Positions 1 through 5,630 of a DNA stretch of 6,557 nt are shown here, in pieces (position 1 is the stretch's first letter; the number at the start of each line of letters is the position of its first letter). This DNA is from Candidatus Brevefilum sp. (GTDB lineage Bacteria > Chloroflexota > Anaerolineae > Anaerolineales > Anaerolineaceae): positions 1 through 6,557 of the forward strand of contig SLIC01000278.1 of the NCBI GenBank assembly GCA_007135845.1, read 5' to 3'. Under the pieces are notes generated by a model. The model had not been told where the DNA came from and did no database searches. It saw nothing but the letters and a program-made list of their open reading frames with translations. Position numbers and translations under genes: made by a program.

Positions 1-8
1 ACCACAAG

Positions 9-1736
9 CTATTTTTCTGCTGGGCGAAGATCCTTAACATTCAACTGTAAATTGACGCGGCCCATGTAATTATTCACTTCGAACCGGTAGGCAATATCAA
101 CCCGCTCGGGCATTTCAGTAAACCAATGCCCCTGCTGGAAGGCGATCGCATCATACAGAGTACTTCCAGCCTGGAGGGTCAGTTTGAGGTGCGCATTCTC
201 CTTACCCACCGGCCTAGCATGGCGCACGGACAGGTCGTACGAGGCAAACACCGGCTCGGGGTTGCCGCGTCCGGTCGGCTCTAATCGATGTAAATCGGTG
301 AAGATCCCGGAAATCAGCTTCCCGTTCAGCTTTTCCAGGCGGATATCCCGGTCAATATCGATCACTGGCGTCAGTTCCACCCCGGCCAGGTCACGCTCGG
401 CAATGGTTGTCAGCTGTTGAACCAGCTCGGGTACCAGCTCATTACGGACAGTAAAACCTGCCGCAGCTGCATGCCCGCCGTGCCGTACCAACAAGTGTTC
501 ACACTCATCCAATGCCTTTGTGATGTGGAATTCCTCAATTGAGCGGCAGGACCCAACGGTGAATTCCTCCCCCTGATGGGCAATGATCGCCGGACGATAA
601 TAAGCTTCAGACAGGCGCGACGCAGCCAGCCCAACTACGCCCGAATTGAATTGTGGGTCAGCTGCGAAAAACAGCAGCGCATCGGGATCTCGTTCCAATA
701 CCCGGGCGGCAGCCATCTCGCGGATTTGCTGTGTTTCTTCCTGGCGCTGGCTGTTCTGGTCATCCAGCTTTTGTGCCAGTTCCCCCGCACGGTGATAATC
801 CCGAGTCGTGAGCAGCTCGAAAGCCGTCATGGCTGTGTCGATGCGCCCAGCCGCATTCAGCCGCGGACCCAGTCCAAACCCAATCATGCCGGTATTACAA
901 TCCGCCAGGTTGAGACCCGCCGCCCCCGCCAGCGCAACCAACCCCGGCCGGGAACCTCTCCGCAGGCGCATCAGCCCTTCCCGCACCAGCATCCGGTTCT
1001 CTCCTTGTAAAGATGCCAAATCGGCCACTGTACCAATCGCCACCAGGTCGAGCCAATCAGCGGGATTAACTTCGTCCTGTGGGTAGGTTTCCAGGTAGGC
1101 CTGGGTAAGCTTGTAAGCCAATCCCACACCAGCCAGGTAACGGAATGGGTAGGCGTCTCCGGGTTGCTTGGGGTTGATCAACGCCGCAGATGGCGGTAGC
1201 ACCTCCCCGGGTGCATGATGGTCGGTGATGATCACGTCCATTCCCAACTCAACCGCCAAACTGACCTCGCGCACCGACCGCGCACCACAATCGACCGTGA
1301 TTACCAGGTCAGCACCTTCAGCTGCCAGCTGCCGAATCGCTTCCTCGTTGAGCCCATAGCCTTCGTCAAAGCGGTTAGGGATGTAGATACGCGGTGTCGT
1401 TCCGAGGGCTGTGAGGAACTCGTACATCAACGCCGATCCAGTCACGCCGTCGGCATCATAATCACCATAGACCACAATGGTCTCCTCCCGTAGGATCGCT
1501 GTATGGAGTCGGTCCACAGCCGCGACCATGTCCTTCAGCAGGAAGGGGTCTGTGGCATAAGCAACCTCCCCGGCAATGAAAGCGGCTGCTGAAACAGGGT
1601 CACTCAGACCCCGGTTGTAGAGCAATTGGCGCATGAGGGGGGAGAAATCGCCCAACGCAACATCGATGTCACGTGGGATTGGGTGCTGAACCTTCCAGCG
1701 GCGAGGGAGGGGTGTGTGATTGAGGAGATCGGTCAT
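9..1736 (-). CDS. recJ: Single-stranded-DNA-specific 5'-3' exonuclease RecJ
   Basis: RecJ degrades single-stranded DNA 5' to 3' in the cytoplasm during recombinational repair and mismatch repair, using two metal ions held by the DHH domain. The 575 residues match the usual length (about 570-580). The DHH motifs appear in order: DYDADG at 92-97, VDCG at 148-151, DHH at 172-174, GTVAD at 235-239 and PRLNAAGR at 291-298. The DHHA1 part follows, with GSCRSI at 395-400 and GGHAAAAGF at 420-428. The last 120 residues fit the OB-like domain. The ATG at 1736 is about 33 bases after a TATAAT box, with no strong Shine-Dalgarno. The stop (TAG) is at 9-11, so the gene is complete. One oddity: the W-H-x-G-V-x-G segment of the E. 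coli protein reads F-N-S-G-V-V-G here (363-369), so the usual His is Asn. It is transcribed in the same direction as the methyltransferase 99 bases upstream, but probably has its own promoter. The identification is firm; the activity is inferred from the family. Confidence 0.97.
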   Translation of the reverse strand: MTDLLNHTPLPRRWKVQHPIPRDIDVALGDFSPLMRQLLYNRGLSDPVSAAAFIAGEVAYATDPFLLKDMVAAVDRLHTAILREETIVVYGDYDADGVTGSALMYEFLTALGTTPRIYIPNRFDEGYGLNEEAIRQLAAEGADLVITVDCGARSVREVSLAVELGMDVIITDHHAPGEVLPPSAALINPKQPGDAYPFRYLAGVGLAYKLTQAYLETYPQDEVNPADWLDLVAIGTVADLASLQGENRMLVREGLMRLRRGSRPGLVALAGAAGLNLADCNTGMIGFGLGPRLNAAGRIDTAMTAFELLTTRDYHRAGELAQKLDDQNSQRQEETQQIREMAAARVLERDPDALLFFAADPQFNSGVVGLAASRLSEAYYRPAIIAHQGEEFTVGSCRSIEEFHITKALDECEHLLVRHGGHAAAAGFTVRNELVPELVQQLTTIAERDLAGVELTPVIDIDRDIRLEKLNGKLISGIFTDLHRLEPTGRGNPEPVFASYDLSVRHARPVGKENAHLKLTLQAGSTLYDAIAFQQGHWFTEMPERVDIAYRFEVNNYMGRVNLQLNVKDLRPAEK

Positions 1737-1769
1737 TGGCTCATTTCTGGTCGAGAATCAATGCTAAGG

Positions 1770-1775
1770 ATTATA
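1770..1775 (-). promoter_or_regulatory. Candidate -10 box (TATAAT) for recJ
   Basis: A perfect TATAAT read on the minus strand sits 33 bases before the recJ ATG. No good -35 hexamer is found at 16-18 bases (GATAGC at 17), so this is a partial promoter call based on the -10 box and its position in the gap. Confidence 0.4.
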
Positions 1776-1835
1776 CTTGACTCAACCCCGGTGCTATCTA
1801 CTGCGAAGCAAAGTTAGAGTTCATGCAACCAACAG

Positions 1836-2459
1836 TCACTTCTGCCCCGATGCGATGAAGATGCTAATGTTGGCCTCTTCACAGCCGCAGGTTGATTGGG
1901 CACAGCAGTCTTCGTCCGCACAATCTACAACAATATCCTTCAGGCCTGCTTCTTTCAACCATCGTTGAACGTCTTCTCGCTTGAAACCCATCCAACGGTC
2001 GTATTGTTCGGTGCGTAAAAAATCGTAGTCATGTTCATCCAAATCTGTCAGAACCAGCTTGCCGCCCGGCTTCAAAATCCGCACCATTTCCCTGATCCCA
2101 ACAGCAGGGTCGTCGACGTGATGCAGGTACATGTTCGCAAAGGCATAGTCAACGCTCTCGTCAGGAATCGGCAAATCCACAGCTTCTCCCAGACGGTAAT
2201 CAATGCCCTCGATGTCATTGAACTTCTTTTTCATCGCGTCCAACATCGCTTCAGACTGGTCTACGGCAATCACAGCAGCCCCTGCCCGCACCAGGGCTTC
2301 CGTGATAAACCCTGTACCTGCACCGATATCGGCTGCGAGCTTGCCCTTTTCCACACCCGCTGTAGCCAGGGCTTTTTCCCTGACTGCTTCTGAGAAAAAG
2401 CTGGTTCTCATTTTGTCCCATTGTTTGGCGACATCATCAAAGTAAGGTTTGCTGGTCAT
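1836..2459 (-). CDS. Class I SAM-dependent methyltransferase with Cys-rich C-terminal tail
   Basis: This is a 207-residue soluble methyltransferase of the Methyltransf_11 / UbiE-like type. The SAM-binding motif I is DIGAGTG (44-50), the acidic ribose-binding strand end is AVDQS (65-69), LHHVDDP is at 112-118, and the post-motif LKPGGKLVLTD is at 129-139. After the core, a short helical insert (DRWMGFKREDV) leads to a tail holding C180, C185, C186, C191 and C193. This pattern, C-x4-CC-x4-C-x-C, is unlike menaquinone or ubiquinone methyltransferases and suggests metal or metalloid binding. I recall similar Cys-tailed proteins in anaerobic bacteria, but the substrate is not known to me. The longest frame begins at TTG 2471, but that codon lies in the GGAG Shine-Dalgarno, so the ATG at 2459 (6-base spacing) is preferred; the adjacent ATG at 2462 is possible. 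It stands alone between the sulfotransferase gene and recJ, all on one strand. Confidence 0.9.
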   Translation of the reverse strand: MTSKPYFDDVAKQWDKMRTSFFSEAVREKALATAGVEKGKLAADIGAGTGFITEALVRAGAAVIAVDQSEAMLDAMKKKFNDIEGIDYRLGEAVDLPIPDESVDYAFANMYLHHVDDPAVGIREMVRILKPGGKLVLTDLDEHDYDFLRTEQYDRWMGFKREDVQRWLKEAGLKDIVVDCADEDCCAQSTCGCEEANISIFIASGQK

Positions 2460-2465
2460 CATATT

Positions 2466-2469
2466 CTCC
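2466..2469 (-). promoter_or_regulatory. Ribosome binding site GGAG that sets the methyltransferase start
   Basis: GGAG on the minus strand is six bases from the ATG at 2459 and three from the ATG at 2462. It overlaps the upstream in-frame TTG (2471), which argues against that TTG as the start. Confidence 0.6.
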
Positions 2470-2599
2470 AATCTGTTTTAAAGAGGTGAAGCGATCTACA
2501 TAATATTACTAGGTTTGGACACTACCCACGCAGCTGATTTTTGCGGGGCAAACGCTATATGAAAACATTCTACGAGTGATGCCTTCACCATCAACACAA

Positions 2600-3358
2600 T
2601 CATACTAAATACCCATCCGGGTCTTTGTGTTTTTTCAATGCTAAATATTGCTCAACCCACGAGTTATTCAGTGCATCAGCCTGTTTCTGCAGCGTCCTTT
2701 CACCGAATTGCAAATCCGAGGGATAGGGAATGCTTAAGGAGTCGAGAATCTTGAGTGCTGTGCCCTCATAATCTTCAACAAAGTCTTCATAGATCACTTT
2801 GATCGGTTTCTTGCCGCAGGCAGAAAAGAACGACTGCCAGCCTGCTTCTCCTTGCAGAATCAATATGTGCAAATTGTCAATAAATGTGAAATCAAAGGAC
2901 GGCTCCTGCTTGGGAATCGGCCTTTTGCCTTGATGCCACGCATAAACATCGGTTTGCGCGGCTCTTGCCCAGGAAACCGCCTGGCGGACTTTGTCTCTTC
3001 GCACCATCCACAGGAAGTGAACATTTGGGAATAGGGACTCCATGATCTGCGGTGCAGGTAAATCTTGATACCCTGGCAGTTCGGTAAGCTTTTCAATCAT
3101 GATGTGGAAATAGTTCCACATGACTTTGACCCCGAAGACGCCATTTGGTGATGTTCCCTTATCAAAAACCAAGCGCAGATAGTCCGAGCGGGTAGAGACA
3201 TTATTATGCCGCGCCCAATCCCCATCTTCCCAGCCCTGGCCATCCAGGAAGTATTCCTCGGGATGTCCCGCCAGGCCAGTGTTATTAAGTGCTTCACACA
3301 GTAGAGAACTGCCGCTGCGCTGTACCGCACAGATGATATAGGAAGTGTGAGGTTTCAT
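2600..3358 (-). CDS. Stf0-family (LPS / trehalose-type) sulfotransferase
   Basis: A PAPS-dependent sulfotransferase of 252 residues, which would move a sulfuryl group from 3'-phosphoadenosine-5'-phosphosulfate to a hydroxyl of a sugar or lipid acceptor. The 5'-phosphosulfate loop QRSGSSLL (13-20) comes right after strand SYIICA. GHPEEYF (31-37) supplies the Glu region used as the base in mycobacterial Stf0. The 3'-phosphate site is VRRDKVRQAVSWARA (119-133), and IYEDFVEDY (189-197) plus ERTLQKQAD (220-228) match the family's C-terminal part. There is no signal peptide or membrane segment, so it should be cytoplasmic. The loop's usual Pro is Gln here. I start it at ATG 3358: the longer frame's TTG at 3394 lies at or before the expected transcription start of the TTGACA promoter, and Stf0 proteins normally begin a few residues before the loop. 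The ribosome site is weak. The acceptor is unknown, and no glycosyltransferase or PAPS synthesis gene is nearby to hint at it. Confidence 0.9.
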   Translation of the reverse strand: MKPHTSYIICAVQRSGSSLLCEALNNTGLAGHPEEYFLDGQGWEDGDWARHNNVSTRSDYLRLVFDKGTSPNGVFGVKVMWNYFHIMIEKLTELPGYQDLPAPQIMESLFPNVHFLWMVRRDKVRQAVSWARAAQTDVYAWHQGKRPIPKQEPSFDFTFIDNLHILILQGEAGWQSFFSACGKKPIKVIYEDFVEDYEGTALKILDSLSIPYPSDLQFGERTLQKQADALNNSWVEQYLALKKHKDPDGYLV

Positions 3359-3397
3359 GGCTGAAGGTCTCAAGATTTTCACTAAGGCTTTCAATGA

Positions 3398-3426
3398 ATT
3401 GTTCAGCAGTCTACGACGTTTGTCAA
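3398..3426 (-). promoter_or_regulatory. Sigma-70-type promoter of the sulfotransferase gene
   Basis: On the minus strand a consensus TTGACA (3426 to 3421) is followed after exactly 17 bases by AACAAT (3403 to 3398, four of six matches to TATAAT). Transcription would start near 3391, leaving a leader of about 33 bases before ATG 3358. This supports the shorter protein start. Confidence 0.55.
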
Positions 3427-3431
3427 GTGTA

Positions 3432-3614
3432 TCATTGGATAGGATTGGTGAATTGGGAAAGGTGAATGGTAAATAGTGAATTGTCCTTACAGGAAGCTAC
3501 GCACTGAATGGTGAACAATGACCCATACCAAATAATATCAAGAAGAAAAACGAGGATTATGGCACAGCACAGTATTACCTCAGGAAAATGGGTCATTATG
3601 TTGATGTTTACCAT
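3432..3614 (-). CDS. Possible 60-residue single-pass membrane peptide
   Basis: A short minus-strand frame starts at ATG 3614 with a textbook Shine-Dalgarno (AGGAGG, 3629 to 3624) nine bases before it. Residues 13-34 (from VILCCAIILV to WYGSLF) form one strongly hydrophobic segment with a single buried Asp (D26), preceded by a short polar N-terminus. The remaining 26 residues are low-complexity: SLFTI occurs at 32-36 and 46-50 because this DNA carries period-7 repeats on the same stretch. It ends 73 bases before the sulfotransferase start, and the sulfotransferase promoter lies beyond its stop. I do not recognise a family. The ribosome site and membrane segment favour a real small protein; the repeat-derived tail and the short length argue against it. 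It could be the remnant of a longer gene whose end was replaced by repeats. Confidence 0.35.
   Translation of the reverse strand: MVNINIMTHFPEVILCCAIILVFLLDIIWYGSLFTIQCVASCKDNSLFTIHLSQFTNPIQ
3447..3523. repeat. Degenerate 7-bp tandem repeat, consensus RGTGAAT
   Basis: On the plus strand, 3447-3481 divides into five heptamers: GGTGAAT, TGGGAAA, GGTGAAT, GGTAAAT, AGTGAAT. After a 21-base break, three more follow at 3503-3523: ACTGAAT, GGTGAAC, AATGACC. The minus strand shows the same as TTCACYA units. The array lies just upstream of the sulfotransferase promoter and inside the 3' half of the putative small membrane ORF. It resembles in form the 7-bp STRR repeats described in cyanobacteria, but the unit is different. 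Confidence 0.65.
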
Positions 3615-3634
3615 ATTTATCCACCTCCTATAAT
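3607..3634 (+). promoter_or_regulatory. Candidate promoter for the plus-strand pair (TTTACC-16-TATAAT)
   Basis: TTTACC (3607-3612, four of six matches to TTGACA) precedes a perfect TATAAT (3629-3634) by 16 bases. A transcript from about 3641 would carry a 59-base leader before ATG 3700. The -10 box overlaps the opposite-strand Shine-Dalgarno of the small membrane ORF. Confidence 0.4.
3624..3629 (-). promoter_or_regulatory. Strong Shine-Dalgarno AGGAGG for the small membrane ORF
   Basis: The best ribosome binding site in the gap between the sulfotransferase and the divergent pair. It reads AGGAGG on the minus strand, nine bases before ATG 3614. On the plus strand its edge coincides with a candidate -10 box. 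Confidence 0.4.
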
Positions 3635-3674
3635 GATCTTTGCACACTGAAGCACAACGCATGATTAATTCTTG

Positions 3675-3680
3675 TATAAT
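3675..3680 (+). promoter_or_regulatory. Second TATAAT box close to the start of the pair
   Basis: TATAAT 19 bases before ATG 3700. A start near 3687 would leave a leader of about 13 bases beginning with the AAGG ribosome site. No good -35 is found at 16-18 bases. It lies inside the TTG-initiated extension of the frame (from 3640), which argues that ATG 3700 is the true start. Confidence 0.3.
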
Positions 3681-3699
3681 ACCAGTAAGGAATGAACCC

Positions 3700-3963
3700 A
3701 TGTCTTACTACTCTGATACAGATCCGAAAATCGAAAAACTTCAGTTTGATCTGGTGCGGCAGATCCCAACCAGCAAAAAGCTGATGATGGTTGCCTGTCT
3801 TAATCAGGATGCAATTGAAATGGCATGGAGCAGTTTACGCGCACAATACCCCCAAGAAAGCACGGCTCGATTACGGCGTAGGCTGGCAGACCGGATTTTA
3901 GGGCCAGGTCTCGCTCAGAAAGTCTTTGGCCCTCTTAAAGAAGACGAAACACATGCTGACTAA
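3700..3963 (+). CDS. Unknown 87-residue protein, partner of the nucleotidyltransferase
   Basis: I do not recognise a named domain. The protein is short, soluble and probably all-helical. A polar start (SYYSDTDPKIEKLQFDLVRQ) leads to TSKKLMMVACLNQDAIEMAWSS (24-45) and then a strongly basic helix, ARLRRRLADRIL (56-67), ending in GPGLAQKVFG. It has no HEPN R-x4-6-H motif, no Cys cluster and no membrane segment. From memory, similar small proteins sit directly before nucleotidyltransferase genes in Chloroflexota, cyanobacteria and planctomycetes, without known function. ATG 3700 is preferred to TTG 3640: AAGG (3687-3690) is nine bases upstream, and a TATAAT lies inside the longer frame. The stop codon overlaps the next gene by 11 bases, so the two are almost certainly co-translated. 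A role as antitoxin, adaptor or nucleic-acid-binding partner is inference only. Confidence 0.75.
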   Translation: MSYYSDTDPKIEKLQFDLVRQIPTSKKLMMVACLNQDAIEMAWSSLRAQYPQESTARLRRRLADRILGPGLAQKVFGPLKEDETHAD

Positions 3964-4549
3964 TGTTTTACAGGCAACCCGACAGGTGGCGGATGTTTTA
4001 GAAAAACTCGGTGTTCGTTATGTGGTTTGTGGATCACTGGCCTCCTCTGCCCATGGCATGGTTCGTACGACCATGGATGCTGACCTGATTGCAGACCTCC
4101 GCCAAGAACATGTTGTTAGGCTTGTTGATTTTCTGAAGGATACATTTTACATTGATGACGAAATGATCCGTTCATCCATTACGCATCGCCGCTCTTTTAA
4201 CATAATACACCTTGAAAGCATGTTCAAAGTGGATATATTTATCCCCGCTCAGCGTGAATTTGACCAAAACCAGCTTTCTCGCCGGCAAGAAACGAAGGTA
4301 GGTTTTGAAAAAGTCAGTCTTTTTATCCTTTCGCCAGAGGATGTTGTTTTGGCGAAGTTGGAATGGTACCGCTTGGGGGGAGAAGTATCCGATCAGCAGT
4401 GGCGTGATATCCTGGGAGTTTTGATTATCAAACAGGATCAACTGGACCACCTTTATATGCAACAAATGGCAGATCAAATGAATACAGCAGATTTATTAGA
4501 AAGAGCCCTTGATGAGGCTCGTTCTGGAACAGATCCATTTTCAAACTAA
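3953..4549 (+). CDS. Nucleotidyltransferase, AbiEii/MNT-like fold
   Basis: A 198-residue protein of the polymerase-beta nucleotidyltransferase superfamily. The pattern is GSLASSAHG (27-35), R38, T39-T40, then the catalytic pair in MDADL (D42, D44) and a third acidic residue in FKVDIFIP (D94), so all three metal ligands seem present. The C-terminal part, SPEDVVLAKLEWYRLGGEVSDQQWRDI (split as 127-143 and 144-152), matches the Lys-containing helix and Q-x2-D-I signature shared with AbiEii-like proteins. Such enzymes transfer a nucleoside monophosphate to a protein or RNA; AbiEii and MenT-type toxins modify tRNA, MNT enzymes AMPylate a HEPN toxin. The target here is unknown. ATG 3953 overlaps the upstream stop; TTG 3926 is possible but would extend the overlap. 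Weak purine-rich AAAGAAGA provides the ribosome site. No HEPN gene is adjacent. Confidence 0.85.
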   Translation: MLTNVLQATRQVADVLEKLGVRYVVCGSLASSAHGMVRTTMDADLIADLRQEHVVRLVDFLKDTFYIDDEMIRSSITHRRSFNIIHLESMFKVDIFIPAQREFDQNQLSRRQETKVGFEKVSLFILSPEDVVLAKLEWYRLGGEVSDQQWRDILGVLIIKQDQLDHLYMQQMADQMNTADLLERALDEARSGTDPFSN

Positions 4550-4682
4550 CCTCATGTTAATGCCTGTTTCTAAGAATTAAAGCCTGGTATCGTGAAACTG
4601 GATCATTCCAGAACTTTCCTAGCAAGTTGCATCGCAGGCAGGGCTTAGCACATAGTAGATCGGTGCTATCGGGTAACTGATT
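4550..4682. other. Convergent gap between the nucleotidyltransferase and AAC(3)-like genes
   Basis: The two genes converge here, so a bidirectional terminator is expected, but none is convincing. Two weak inverted repeats exist: CTGGA-4-TCCAG (4598-4611), and TAGCAC-11-GTGCTA (4646-4668). Neither has a proper T tract. I see nothing else. Confidence 0.3.
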
Positions 4683-5459
4683 TCATGGGGTTATACTCGC
4701 CCTGGCTTCATCGCATTGATCGTCCACACCTGGCGGGTGTAAAAAGACTGTTTCATCGTTTCGCAATTGCGAGACAACCACCTCAACAACATCTCGTGAA
4801 CGGATCAATCGTGCTTCTGTGTGACTGACCTTTCCTCGACGCTGTAAACCTCGTGACTCGAGCCATTCATCCACGAGATTGAATTTCTCGCAGCAGTGGT
4901 CGATCTCGTTGTAGTGATACAGTACCAGCCGATCTCCCTCTCGTATAGTGATCACCTTTTTACGCCGGTAGCGAACACCTGCTAGAGACTCGGCTAAATG
5001 GATGGTTGTATTGGCGTCATGACCCACGCCGAGCAGCAGCACCTGCCCATGGCGTTCGAAGACGCGGCCAACCGGGCTGTCCAGGCCATGGGGTAAGTCC
5101 AGGGGATGCGGCGCGGTGATCGCAGCTGCTTCAGGGCCAAGGGCGGCAAAGGCGTGAGGGCTGTCACTGCGCAGGACACCCGGCAGCTGCCAAAAGGTGT
5201 TGGCAACCACACCCATCTCCACACAAGTAGATGTTTTGGGGTCAAAGGGGACCTCATCATCATCCGTCATGCTGGGCATCACCAGAGTGCCCGCCGGCCC
5301 CAGCGCAATCTGGAGGGCAGCGATCAACCCGAGAGGCCCATTTTCAACTGGTTTTACTTTTGAGAAACCGCAATGCACCAGCAAAACACCACCCGGGATA
5401 ACCCCCAGGTTAAGTATCTGCTGTGTTAATTCATCTTGAGAATAAATTTTTTTTGTCAT
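4683..5459 (-). CDS. AAC(3)-family (Antibiotic_NAT / YokD-like) N-acetyltransferase
   Basis: 258 residues, close to the usual 260-280 of the family that uses acetyl-CoA to acetylate the 3-amino group of 2-deoxystreptamine aminoglycosides. Landmarks in order: [18 protein letters not shown] (25-42, equal to the VHsSlSslG CoA-binding stretch), MPSMT (61-65), [10 protein letters not shown] (81-90) with [18 protein letters not shown] (92-109), then [13 protein letters not shown] (123-135), [17 protein letters not shown] (141-157, with the conserved His and Glu) and [14 protein letters not shown] (187-200). No membrane segment is present. The usual Ser after VH is Cys29. Start ATG 5459 is followed by an A-rich stretch; AGGA is 11 bases upstream. 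It is transcribed in the same direction as the GNAT gene 171 bases upstream, with the palindrome block in between. Many chromosomal family members are not resistance enzymes, so the true substrate is open. Confidence 0.9.
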   Translation of the reverse strand: MTKKIYSQDELTQQILNLGVIPGGVLLVHCGFSKVKPVENGPLGLIAALQIALGPAGTLVMPSMTDDDEVPFDPKTSTCVEMGVVANTFWQLPGVLRSDSPHAFAALGPEAAAITAPHPLDLPHGLDSPVGRVFERHGQVLLLGVGHDANTTIHLAESLAGVRYRRKKVITIREGDRLVLYHYNEIDHCCEKFNLVDEWLESRGLQRRGKVSHTEARLIRSRDVVEVVVSQLRNDETVFLHPPGVDDQCDEARASITP

Positions 5460-5536
5460 TGGGATTTAAGTCCTATCAAAATGTGTTCGCTATCATGGTT
5501 TTTTGCTTGTGTGGATTCTAGATCAGATATCTTGAT

Positions 5537-5621
5537 GTCACGTGGATGGCTCCGCCACCACACGTGACCTACGGCATATGTAATTACGGTTGTTTAACGT
5601 AGGTCACGTTTGTAACGTGAC
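5537..5621. repeat. Interlocking GTCACGT palindromes able to form alternative hairpins
   Basis: Four arms of GTCACGT or its complement occur at 5537-5543, 5562-5568, 5603-5609 and 5615-5621. They give: hairpin A, GTCACGTT-TGT-AACGTGAC (5603-5621, perfect 8-bp stem); hairpin C, 5537-5568, with outer GTCAC/GTGAC, GTGG/CCAC and inner TGGC-TCC-GCCA pairing; stem B, 12 bp, ACGTGACCTACG (5562-5573) with its complement (5598-5609), loop 24; and an outer stem D joining the first and last arms. A plus C and B plus D exclude each other. The block lies downstream of the GNAT gene and upstream of the AAC(3)-like gene on their strand. A T7 run follows the GNAT stop but comes before the hairpins, so they are not a classical terminator for GNAT. 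It may be a dispersed REP-like element, an operator cluster or a leader structure. Confidence 0.7.
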
Positions 5622-5630
5622 AAAAAAAGG

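Noticed and set aside
576..1010. 144-codon plus-strand open frame inside recJ
   Set aside because: Antisense to well-conserved recJ motifs, low-quality composition, no ribosome site; shadow frame.
2540..2552. Hairpin TTTGC-GGG-GCAAA as terminator of the sulfotransferase gene
   Set aside because: On the minus strand it is followed by AATCAG, not a T tract, and the stem is only 5 bp.
4598..4668. Two weak inverted repeats as a bidirectional terminator
   Set aside because: Short stems (5 and 6 bp), one with an 11-base loop, and no convincing T run on either strand.
1789..4670. Shared 10-mer CGGTGCTATC at 1789-1798 and 4661-4670
   Set aside because: About twenty shared 10-mers are expected by chance in a window of this size, and the flanks do not match.
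5603..5628. Perfect hairpin followed by A7 as an intrinsic terminator
   Set aside because: A terminator needs T after the stem in the transcribed direction. The plus strand has A7 after it and no gene to end; on the minus strand the T7 comes before the stem.
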